Positions 19,229 to 27,439 of a DNA stretch of 52,194 bases are shown piece after piece. The notes below the pieces were generated by a model. The model was given only the letters and a program-made list of their open reading frames with translations, did not search any database and had not been told where the DNA came from. The position numbers and the translations under genes are program-made. The number at the start of each line of letters is the position of its first letter. Positions within the stretch are counted from its first letter, which is position 1. Origin of the DNA: Isotricha intestinalis (lineage: Eukaryota; Ciliophora; Litostomatea; Vestibuliferida; Isotrichidae). The stretch is from NCBI GenBank assembly GCA_023807065.1, contig JAJJLU010003563.1, positions 1-52,194 on the forward strand. The letters are read 5' to 3'.

Positions 19229-19362
19229 AATTATATATTTAAATATCTAATAGAAGAGCTTTTTGATCAGTATTAGGAACAATAGGGATAAGCATAGGTT
19301 CCATATAGAAGAAATCTTTATTTACAACATTAAAAGAATCTAAAATAAAAGATTTCATTTCA
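19229..19362. repeat. Inverted repeat arm matching 1-134
   Basis: This is the partner of the repeat at the left edge of the window. It covers the last 40 codons of the ULK-like kinase plus ten bases of its 3' flank. The sequence is identical in reverse complement. The arms are about 19.1 kb apart and in inverted orientation. Confidence 0.9.
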
Positions 19363-20549
19363 GAAACATTAATATTACTTTTAAATTTAGAAGTTTGATT
19401 AGTATTTTTTCTAGAAATATCAGTATTCATACTATAATCTGCATCATTATTATTTTCATTATCTTGTTTATTTCTGTCTACTAATCCTTCTTGGTCAGGA
19501 TCTCCAATTAAATTAACTTTATCCCCATATTTACTATTTAAATTAATTTTTAATTTATCTTTAGGTAAAACACCTCCATTTTTAAAAACTTCTCCCCATT
19601 TAGAAAAAATAGTAGATTCATTCATACCAAGTGGTTGAGCATTTAATTGAATAGATTTTCCTAAATCAAAAGAAGAAAAATTTTTAACATCATATTGTAT
19701 GAAAACATGACAAGCTAATTGATTGATATCTAATCTAGCTTTATAATCATATTGTAACATACCATTAATAAAACTAACAGCTTCTCGAGATAATTGTAAA
19801 TCAGAAGGAATTTTATATTGACCTTTATTAATTTTATCACGTAATTCTTCATAAGTAGTAGCATCAAAAGGAGGAGAACCAACTAACATTTCATAACATA
19901 TTGTTCCTAAAGACCATATATCTGCTTTTTGATCATAACCAAAACTTTGAGTATTATCTATTTTTCTCATTTTTGCTAAAATATGTGGATCCATATTTAT
20001 TGGACTTCCTAATATACTTTGTGCTAAACCTTCTTCTAAATATCTTGCAAATCCAAAATCAATTATTTTTACTTTTGCTTTTAATAAATTTAAATTTGTT
20101 TTATCATTTTCATCATCAAAATGTACTAATATATTATCTAATTTTATATCTCTATGTAATATTTTATTATTATGTAAATATTGAAGTCCTGATACTATTT
20201 GTCTCATTAAATGTTGAACTATTTCTTCTGTAAATGGTTTTTTATACTTTTTCATATATTTTTCTAAACAATCTGATAGTCCTCCTCCATTACATAAATC
20301 AAATACTAAATAATAATTATTTAATGTTTGTTTTGTATCATGTAATTTAATTATATTTGGATGATCTACTTGTTTTAAAATATATATTTCATTATTAAAA
20401 TATTTTCTAACTTTTGGAGATTCAACCATACTTTTTGATACTTTTTTTACTGCAAAATTTTCTTGTGATCCTTTCTTTGATGCTAAAAACACTTCTCCAA
20501 AAGATCCTTTTCCTACACTCTTTATTAAGGTTAAATCTTCTACAATCAT
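19239..20549 (-). CDS. ULK/ATG1-like serine/threonine kinase
   Basis: The protein has 436 aa. A complete kinase domain lies at about 5-285: GKGSFGEV (13-20), K35, E54, HRDIKLDN (132-139), DFGFAR (164-169) and an activation segment GSPINMDPHIL. The GSPxxM form is typical of ULK kinases; here the APE motif reads DPH, so its usual Glu is replaced. The C-terminal 150 residues lack a recognised domain. The last 40 are repeated without change at the left edge of the window. ULK relatives act in autophagy or, in ciliated cells, in cilia and hedgehog-type scaffolds. Which applies here is unknown. It converges with PDK1 (82 nt) and is divergent from the small surface protein (84 nt). Confidence 0.85.
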   Translation of the reverse strand: MIVEDLTLIKSVGKGSFGEVFLASKKGSQENFAVKKVSKSMVESPKVRKYFNNEIYILKQVDHPNIIKLHDTKQTLNNYYLVFDLCNGGGLSDCLEKYMKKYKKPFTEEIVQHLMRQIVSGLQYLHNNKILHRDIKLDNILVHFDDENDKTNLNLLKAKVKIIDFGFARYLEEGLAQSILGSPINMDPHILAKMRKIDNTQSFGYDQKADIWSLGTICYEMLVGSPPFDATTYEELRDKINKGQYKIPSDLQLSREAVSFINGMLQYDYKARLDINQLACHVFIQYDVKNFSSFDLGKSIQLNAQPLGMNESTIFSKWGEVFKNGGVLPKDKLKINLNSKYGDKVNLIGDPDQEGLVDRNKQDNENNNDADYSMNTDISRKNTNQTSKFKSNINVSEMKSFILDSFNVVNKDFFYMEPMLIPIVPNTDQKALLLDI

Positions 20550-20633
20550 TTATTTATAATTTTTTATTAAAAAAGAATTTATATAGATTTCGATTAAAAA
20601 TTAAGATAAATTAATTTTTAATTCAATTGTTTA

Positions 20634-20993
20634 ATGAAAATGATTATTTTATATATTTATTATTTAATATTTGTAAAAGGTTATTTACCAGATCAGCGTT
20701 TAAGACAATCTTGTAAATTGACAACACCAGACAAAGCAGATGATTGTAATTCAGTGACAGAAATTTTATTAGATAAAAATTATAAATGTTGTTATGAAAC
20801 ATTTTATTTTCATTCTAAAAAAGTTAAATTATGTAATTACTTACAATATAAAATGAAAGATTTATTAAGAGCTGAAATCAACAATTTAGAACAATTATAT
20901 AATGCAAAGTCAGTTGATATTGATTGTTTTGGATATTTTCTTAAAAATAAAATTATAAATATTATATTAATTTTAATATTTTATATTATATAA
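20634..20993 (+). CDS. Small secreted or GPI-anchored Cys-rich protein
   Basis: The protein has 119 aa. It begins with a hydrophobic signal peptide (IILYIYYLIFVKG, residues 4-16). The mature part holds six cysteines (C27, C38, C52, C53, C67, C98), suggesting three disulfides. The last 15 residues are hydrophobic (INIILILIFYII at the end), as in a GPI-attachment signal or a single membrane anchor. It is therefore probably a small cell-surface protein. No family is recognised. The gene is squeezed between two minus-strand genes; only 15 nt separate its stop from the stop of the convergent coiled-coil gene at 21009. Confidence 0.65.
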   Translation: MKMIILYIYYLIFVKGYLPDQRLRQSCKLTTPDKADDCNSVTEILLDKNYKCCYETFYFHSKKVKLCNYLQYKMKDLLRAEINNLEQLYNAKSVDIDCFGYFLKNKIINIILILIFYII

Positions 20994-21008
20994 AATAAAT
21001 TTGTTAAA

Positions 21009-23687
21009 TTAACAACAATATTTTAATTTAAAGTATTTTTCTTTATTATTAGGATCCATTAAATTTTCAATTGCTAAATAATTTGAATAATTTTGAATAA
21101 TTAATTCAATATTATCATTATTCGTTATTAAAGCAATTGGAATATTATCTTTATTAATTAGATTACTGTGTTCTCCTAATTTTTTTTCTTTAATAATTTT
21201 TTTTGCAGATAAAGTCAAAAATAATCCTTTTATATTTTTTAATAAATATTTACTTTCAATTCTTCTTAAAGTATCATCATAATAAATATTAATAGTATCA
21301 TCATCTAAATTTAATAATAAAATTCTTTCTTTATAACCAAAATCAATTGGATTATCAAATTTAAAAGGATCAAATTCTCTCATGTTATTTTTTTCTCCAT
21401 ATTTTTGATATATTTCAATTCCTTCTAATAAAGGTAACATTATTTCACTATATAATGTAAATTCATCTTCAACTTCTTCTTTTTTATTAATATCTAAAGT
21501 CATTTTTGCATTAAATAATTCTTCTTTTTTATTCATGTCGTTTGTTAAATTTATTAATTTTTCACTTTCATTAAATTTATCTTTTGTTGATAATTTACTT
21601 TCTTCTTCTTTATTAGGATTTATATTCATTTGTAAATTAACTAATTTTTTTTTTAAATTAACATTTTTTTCTCTTAATTCTAATCTTTTTGAATTAATTT
21701 CATTTTGATTTTTTTCTTGATTATTTTCATTTCTAATTTTATTTTTTTCTAAACTATCTAATTTTAATTTTATTGTTTTTAATTTATCAAGATAATAATT
21801 CATATTTTCTAAATTATACAATCTTTTTTTTTCATTAATAAAATGTTCTTCTTTCTTAATTAATATCTGATTAATTTTATCATTTAATTCTTTTGAAGAT
21901 TTTTCAATTAAATTTTGATTTTTAATTTGTTCTTCTCTTCTTAATTTTAAATCATTTAATTCATCATTAAGATCCTGATATTGAGGATAAATTAAATCAT
22001 ATTCTTCTTTAATTGATTTATTTTTGGATTCATAATTTTTAATAAAATTTAAACACTTATTTATTGACTCTCTTATTTTCATATGTTCCATTACTTTATC
22101 TTGATAAAATTCTTCTTTTTTTTCTTTATTTACTTTATTTACTATTTTTGTTCCATATATTTTTTTTATATTATTTAATGTATCTTGATTTTCTTTTAAG
22201 AATTCATTATATTCTTCTTTACTTATTTTTTCAAAAGAATTTTTTAAATTTTGATTTCTTATAGCAATGTTTGAATTTGTTTTTTTTATTTTTTCATTAT
22301 TCATTTTTTTTTCATCATTTAAATTTTTAATTTCTTGATTTAAATTTTCTATTTCTTTTTCGATTTTATTTTTTTCATCTGATAATTTTTTTATTTCTTC
22401 TTCATTTGAATTTAATTCTACTTGAATATTTTTTTTTTCTCTTGATTTTGTTTTTATTTCTTTTAAAAACATTGTAATTAAATTTTGAAAATTTTTTTGA
22501 TAATCATCTTTTGATTGATTATATTTATTATTATCTTCAATTAAAGTTAATGAAAAAAATTGGTCAAAAATTTCTCCTTTATTTGCAATTGTAACATCTT
22601 TTAATAAATTAACTGCATTTGTATATAAATTATAAATCTTATTAAACTCATCATCATTTTTTTGAATTTTCTTTTCAACTTCTTGTATTTTTTCTTTAAT
22701 TTGAAGATATTCTTTTGTTTTAATCTGAGATTTCATTTCAAATTGCTTTTTTTTGATTATTAAAGACTGAAGAATTTGTTCTTTTTCCTTTTTTTCTTTT
22801 ATAAAAATATTATTATAGATATCATTTATTTCTTGACTCCAAACATCATTTAATTCATTTAAAAAAGAAATTCCTTGAAGATCATGACTTTCTTCAGAAT
22901 AATATTTAATAATAATTTCTTTTAAATAATCCCAAATAAACTCATCATCAATTTCTTTTTTCATATATTCACTTATTCTTTTAAGTATTTCATTTTTAAA
23001 TAATTTGTCGAAATTATCTTGATTTTTATTTTTTTCTTGTATTTCTTCATTTAATTTTTCTTCTAAATTTTTCTTTGAGGAATTCAATTCATATATTTTA
23101 ACTTTTTTTTCATATACTAAATTATTTATTAGTTTATTTTTTTTGTTTAATTCAGTGATACTATTTTGAAGTTGAATATTTTCTCTTAAATAATTATATT
23201 CATCTGGATATTCATTTTCTAATTCTTGTAATTGTTTCATTGTTTTTTCAGCTTCTTCTTTTAAATTTTCAGAATTTTTAGCATTATTTTTATATGTTTT
23301 TTTCATTTTAAATATTTTTTGATTAATATCAGAAATATTTTTTTCTATAGAACTTAAATCAATATTAATTTCAATTTTCTTTTTTTCTAATTCTTGAAGA
23401 ATTTTAGTATATTTACTTATTTCTTTTTTAAAATTTTCAAGATTTAATTTTTGAATATTATATATTTTATTTTCTTTTTCATTTAATGTTTTTAAAATTG
23501 AATCTAATTCTTGTTCTAGTTTTACTTTTGTTTCTGTTATTTTTAAAGAATGCTTTTCAAATTTATTTTGTGATTCTTGCTTTAATTTTTCAGTTAATTG
23601 AATTTCTCTATTTATATCATTAATTTGTTTAGATATAAATTTAATTTCTTTTGTTTTCGAAGGTTTTTTATTTGAAGAAACTTTCAT
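21009..23687 (-). CDS. Long coiled-coil protein with C-terminal globular domain
   Basis: The protein has 892 aa. Residues 10-740 are mostly coiled coil in several blocks, interrupted by helical non-coil patches such as FIWDYLKEIIIKYYSEES and FDQFFSLTLIEDN. The last 130 residues form a globular, beta-rich segment (LPLLEGIEIYQKY, FGYKERILLLNLDDDTINIYY, KNIKGLFLTLSAKK) that could be a PH-like fold. No motor or ATPase motif is seen, so it is not an SMC protein or kinesin. A structural or tethering role is likely; the family is not recognised. The 3' end nearly touches that of the small surface protein. Confidence 0.7.
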   Translation of the reverse strand: MKVSSNKKPSKTKEIKFISKQINDINREIQLTEKLKQESQNKFEKHSLKITETKVKLEQELDSILKTLNEKENKIYNIQKLNLENFKKEISKYTKILQELEKKKIEINIDLSSIEKNISDINQKIFKMKKTYKNNAKNSENLKEEAEKTMKQLQELENEYPDEYNYLRENIQLQNSITELNKKNKLINNLVYEKKVKIYELNSSKKNLEEKLNEEIQEKNKNQDNFDKLFKNEILKRISEYMKKEIDDEFIWDYLKEIIIKYYSEESHDLQGISFLNELNDVWSQEINDIYNNIFIKEKKEKEQILQSLIIKKKQFEMKSQIKTKEYLQIKEKIQEVEKKIQKNDDEFNKIYNLYTNAVNLLKDVTIANKGEIFDQFFSLTLIEDNNKYNQSKDDYQKNFQNLITMFLKEIKTKSREKKNIQVELNSNEEEIKKLSDEKNKIEKEIENLNQEIKNLNDEKKMNNEKIKKTNSNIAIRNQNLKNSFEKISKEEYNEFLKENQDTLNNIKKIYGTKIVNKVNKEKKEEFYQDKVMEHMKIRESINKCLNFIKNYESKNKSIKEEYDLIYPQYQDLNDELNDLKLRREEQIKNQNLIEKSSKELNDKINQILIKKEEHFINEKKRLYNLENMNYYLDKLKTIKLKLDSLEKNKIRNENNQEKNQNEINSKRLELREKNVNLKKKLVNLQMNINPNKEEESKLSTKDKFNESEKLINLTNDMNKKEELFNAKMTLDINKKEEVEDEFTLYSEIMLPLLEGIEIYQKYGEKNNMREFDPFKFDNPIDFGYKERILLLNLDDDTINIYYDDTLRRIESKYLLKNIKGLFLTLSAKKIIKEKKLGEHSNLINKDNIPIALITNNDNIELIIQNYSNYLAIENLMDPNNKEKYFKLKYCC

Positions 23688-23805
23688 TCAAATTAATAAA
23701 TTTTTTATAATTATTAAAAAAAATTAAAAAAAATGAACTAAGAAGTTTATAAAATTTGTCTTTTAATACTTAAATATTTAAAATTTTATTGTATTTTTAT
23801 TTTTA

Positions 23806-26800
23806 ATGATTAAAAATGATGAAAAACAAAAAGAAATCATTAATATGATAATTTCAGCAAATATTAATGTAAATACTGAAGAGCATCATAACATTTTATA
23901 TAAATTAATTACTTTAGAACAAAATGAAGTTGCATTTACAGAAAAATTATTAGAAATATTAAACGATTTAAAATCTTTCAGTGCAGAATTTAATAACACA
24001 CAAATGTTACAAATTTTATTATATATGAAAAACTATTTTATGAAAATAAAAGAAAAACCAGAATTAAAAAATATACCAAATATTTCTAATAATATTAATA
24101 ATATTTTTATTATTTATTTATCAGAGAATTTATCTGAAAATGAAGAAAAAGTATTTTGCGAAATTAATGATAGTCTTTTTACAATTTTATCAAATTTAGG
24201 AAATGCTAAAGATATTTTAAATAATATATATTCAAATATATTTGCAAAAGTTTTTGAAAATGGAAAAATTCTTAAAAATAGTATGGTACTTAAAATAATA
24301 AATTTATTTACTTCTTTCAGTAAAATATATTTAGATTATAATAATGAGCAAAAAGAATTGAATTTTATTTTTGATTATTATAATTATCTTTTTGGACAAT
24401 GTGAAATAGTTTCTTTTAATGGAAATGAACAAATTTCAAATGAAACTCTTCGAAATAGTGCAACTTTATTTAATAAATTAATTATTTCTTTTGCAAAAAC
24501 ATCAATTAATACTTTAGAATCTTTCGTAAAAAATCAATTATTTTCTTTTACTATTCAAAAAAATCAAATGGATGAAGATTTAAAGAATGTTTTTCTTGAT
24601 AATGAATCTTTTTTATTTTTCATAAATCATGGATTTATGTTATTTTCTTCATGTGAAAATTATTCAAATACAAATAATCAATTTTTTGTTGTTTCAAATA
24701 ATAATAATCAATTTAATTTTTTAGTTTCAAAAGGAAAAGGTATTTTAATTGAATTATTAACTTTAGTATGTTATAAATTAGATAAAATAAATTTTATTCA
24801 AAAATTTACGAAATTTAATTTATTTTTAAAAGAAACAACAGAAAAATTAATTTTACATATGGTAAATTATTATAAATCAAATGAATATCCAAGAGAAAAA
24901 ATGGATAATTCTAATGAGGAAATAACCCAATTAACAATAATAGTAAAATCTTTAATTTATTTAGAAACAGTAATAATTCATCCAGAATCATATAATGTTA
25001 TAAAACAATATCAGATGGATATTTTTAAATATATAATAATTCCAAATTTATTAATAACCCCTCTTGAAAAATCTTCTTTTGAATTAGATAGTAATTTATA
25101 TTCTAAAACTTTATTTGATATGTGTAAAATATGTGATAATACTCTTCCTAAAAATAAAGCTTTAAGATTATTAATGAATATGTGTGAAAGAATTGATGGT
25201 TTTTTTAATTTTATTGTTTATTTATATTTAAAAATTTTATTAAAATTAATTCCAAATGATAAAATCAAAGATGATACTTTAATAGATGATAACAATGAAA
25301 TTTTTGTTTTTTTAACTAAAAACATAAATCAAATAGATTTAACTGAACAATGTTTTCAAGTTTTAACTTCTGTTTCTTTTTTATTTTCAGAAAGAGAAAA
25401 AATTTATGATTTTTTTTCTGAAAAAATTGACCTTATAAATCATTTATTAATTAAAATATCAAATATATATCTTAAAACCAAATTATGTATGTTTTATTCA
25501 TATATATTAGATGATTTATTCCATAATGAAAATGAAATTATATCAAAATCATTTAATGATTCTTTAAGTTTTTTATTTAATTGTGTATTAAATGAAGAAA
25601 AAAATGTAACTTTATTTCAAGTTGCTTTAAATTGTGTGAATAGTATAATATTAGATAAATATTTAATTCAATTTTGTTCAACAGAAGTTTCAATTTATGC
25701 AAATAAAGTTATAAATTATGTTCAAGTTAATAAAATGGAATGTTTTGAAAATGATTTTAATGATTTTGTCAAAGGAATTATTAACTATTATATGTTAGAT
25801 TTAGAACAAGATACTATTAAATTATTTGATTTCTTTTGGGTTTCTTTTTATAATTCTATCAAATATATGTTGGATAAAAATGGAAAAAAATCTGTTCTTG
25901 GAGAAAAAGAAAATAATTATGATTTTTCATTTAAAGTCAATTTAATCCGTTCTTTTATTAATTTAATAAAGAAGAAAAATGGTGAAATTAAAAATTCTAT
26001 TTTTTCTAAAGTTATTGTTTTAATAAATGAACTTGAAAATTTTTTTAATTGGGAATATGAAAATGATATTTTAGATATTCTAAATTTAATATTAGAAGAA
26101 ACAAAATATTTGTCAGAGAATTATATAGAAATTTTAAAAAAATATTTACTTAAATTTACTAAGGGAACAGATGGATGTTTTAATTTTAACTTTGAAGAAT
26201 ATCATATATATTTTATTTTTTCTTATTTACAATGTTTTAATGACCAAATTATAATTAAACATAATATAAAATCAAATATATTTGATATGATTAATATAAG
26301 AATAGGGACTAAACAAAAAAAAGTACAAATAGCTAAAATAATATCTGAGCATATTATTTATTCAAATTATATTAATGTTGCAGTTATGTTTTTTTGGGAT
26401 TTACTTTCAAATGATGAAATAAATATAATAATTCAAATTATAATTAATAGAATGGAAACTACTCCAAATGCAAATTTAGATTTAAATGTAAGATTATCAT
26501 TAAGTATTTTTCTATTGTTTATGAATTATAAACAATATGAAAATATTCAAAATATTGATTTCTATTCTTTAATTGTCAAAGTAATGAATTTTTTCCCTTT
26601 AAAATGCTTATCTTCAACAGAACAACAAATTATTTCAATTTTTTGTTCTTTAATGGTTAGATTAATTATAATTCAAGGATATAATTTTAATAATAATAAA
26701 GATAAATTAGAAGAAATATTATATCATTTAATAGACCTAAATTTTTCCCAATTAAAATTAATCAAGAAAAAATTAAGAAAAGAAATGAATGAAAAAACAG

Positions 26801-27336
26801 AAACAAAAGAGCAAAATAATGAAGAAGAAGAATATATAATAAGTAGAGAAAAAGAATTTACTTTCACAAAAAGAAAAGAACATAAAACTAGTTTAACTGT
26901 TGATATAAAATCAGAAAAATATACAGATGAAGATGATTATTTTGCAGATATTAAAAATGAAAATGATGATGATTCTGAGAGTAGTTTAAATACAGGAGGA
27001 AATTATAGTTCAAAAGAAAATAATTATATGGAAGATTCTGAAGATGATAAGGATGATGATTTTATTAAAATTAAAAAAGAACAATTTAATTTTAATAAAT
27101 ATTTTAAAAAATTTGCAAATGAATCTCTTAAAAAATATTTAAAAGAAATTAATGAATTTCAAATGTTTGATTTTATGTTAAAAGATATAGAATCAAATAA
27201 TAAAGAATTATATACTTTTATTATGAATAAATTTGATAATGAAACAATTAATTTAATTGAAAATTATAGAAAATTTAAAAAAATAGTTTTTAATAATAAT
27301 TTTTTATATAGAAAAATAATTAAAATCAAAAAATAA
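23806..27336 (+). CDS. Large helical-repeat protein, karyopherin (importin-beta) like
   Basis: The protein has 1176 aa, almost wholly helical with the spacing of HEAT-type repeats and no catalytic motif. Near the C-terminus is a long acidic, low-complexity stretch (about 1005-1090). It is followed by a final helical segment, INEFQMFDFMLKDI, that resembles the C-terminus of importin-7/8-type karyopherins. Such proteins carry cargo through nuclear pores with Ran-GTP. The usual N-terminal Ran-binding signature is not obvious, so a different HEAT-repeat protein is possible. It is divergent from the coiled-coil gene at 23687 and converges on the synaptojanin-like gene. Confidence 0.45.
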   Translation: MIKNDEKQKEIINMIISANINVNTEEHHNILYKLITLEQNEVAFTEKLLEILNDLKSFSAEFNNTQMLQILLYMKNYFMKIKEKPELKNIPNISNNINNIFIIYLSENLSENEEKVFCEINDSLFTILSNLGNAKDILNNIYSNIFAKVFENGKILKNSMVLKIINLFTSFSKIYLDYNNEQKELNFIFDYYNYLFGQCEIVSFNGNEQISNETLRNSATLFNKLIISFAKTSINTLESFVKNQLFSFTIQKNQMDEDLKNVFLDNESFLFFINHGFMLFSSCENYSNTNNQFFVVSNNNNQFNFLVSKGKGILIELLTLVCYKLDKINFIQKFTKFNLFLKETTEKLILHMVNYYKSNEYPREKMDNSNEEITQLTIIVKSLIYLETVIIHPESYNVIKQYQMDIFKYIIIPNLLITPLEKSSFELDSNLYSKTLFDMCKICDNTLPKNKALRLLMNMCERIDGFFNFIVYLYLKILLKLIPNDKIKDDTLIDDNNEIFVFLTKNINQIDLTEQCFQVLTSVSFLFSEREKIYDFFSEKIDLINHLLIKISNIYLKTKLCMFYSYILDDLFHNENEIISKSFNDSLSFLFNCVLNEEKNVTLFQVALNCVNSIILDKYLIQFCSTEVSIYANKVINYVQVNKMECFENDFNDFVKGIINYYMLDLEQDTIKLFDFFWVSFYNSIKYMLDKNGKKSVLGEKENNYDFSFKVNLIRSFINLIKKKNGEIKNSIFSKVIVLINELENFFNWEYENDILDILNLILEETKYLSENYIEILKKYLLKFTKGTDGCFNFNFEEYHIYFIFSYLQCFNDQIIIKHNIKSNIFDMINIRIGTKQKKVQIAKIISEHIIYSNYINVAVMFFWDLLSNDEINIIIQIIINRMETTPNANLDLNVRLSLSIFLLFMNYKQYENIQNIDFYSLIVKVMNFFPLKCLSSTEQQIISIFCSLMVRLIIIQGYNFNNNKDKLEEILYHLIDLNFSQLKLIKKKLRKEMNEKTETKEQNNEEEEYIISREKEFTFTKRKEHKTSLTVDIKSEKYTDEDDYFADIKNENDDDSESSLNTGGNYSSKENNYMEDSEDDKDDDFIKIKKEQFNFNKYFKKFANESLKKYLKEINEFQMFDFMLKDIESNNKELYTFIMNKFDNETINLIENYRKFKKIVFNNNFLYRKIIKIKK

Positions 27337-27439
27337 ATAAATGTAAAGATTTATATTCAATGAAAAATAGAAAAATTGAATTTTAAATTAAATTATTATT
27401 TTTAAAATTTTTAAATTATATATAAAAAAAGAAATATAA

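Noticed and set aside
21009..23687. SMC or kinesin motor identity for the 892-residue coiled-coil protein
   Set aside because: No Walker A or B motif, no ABC signature and no motor domain are present.
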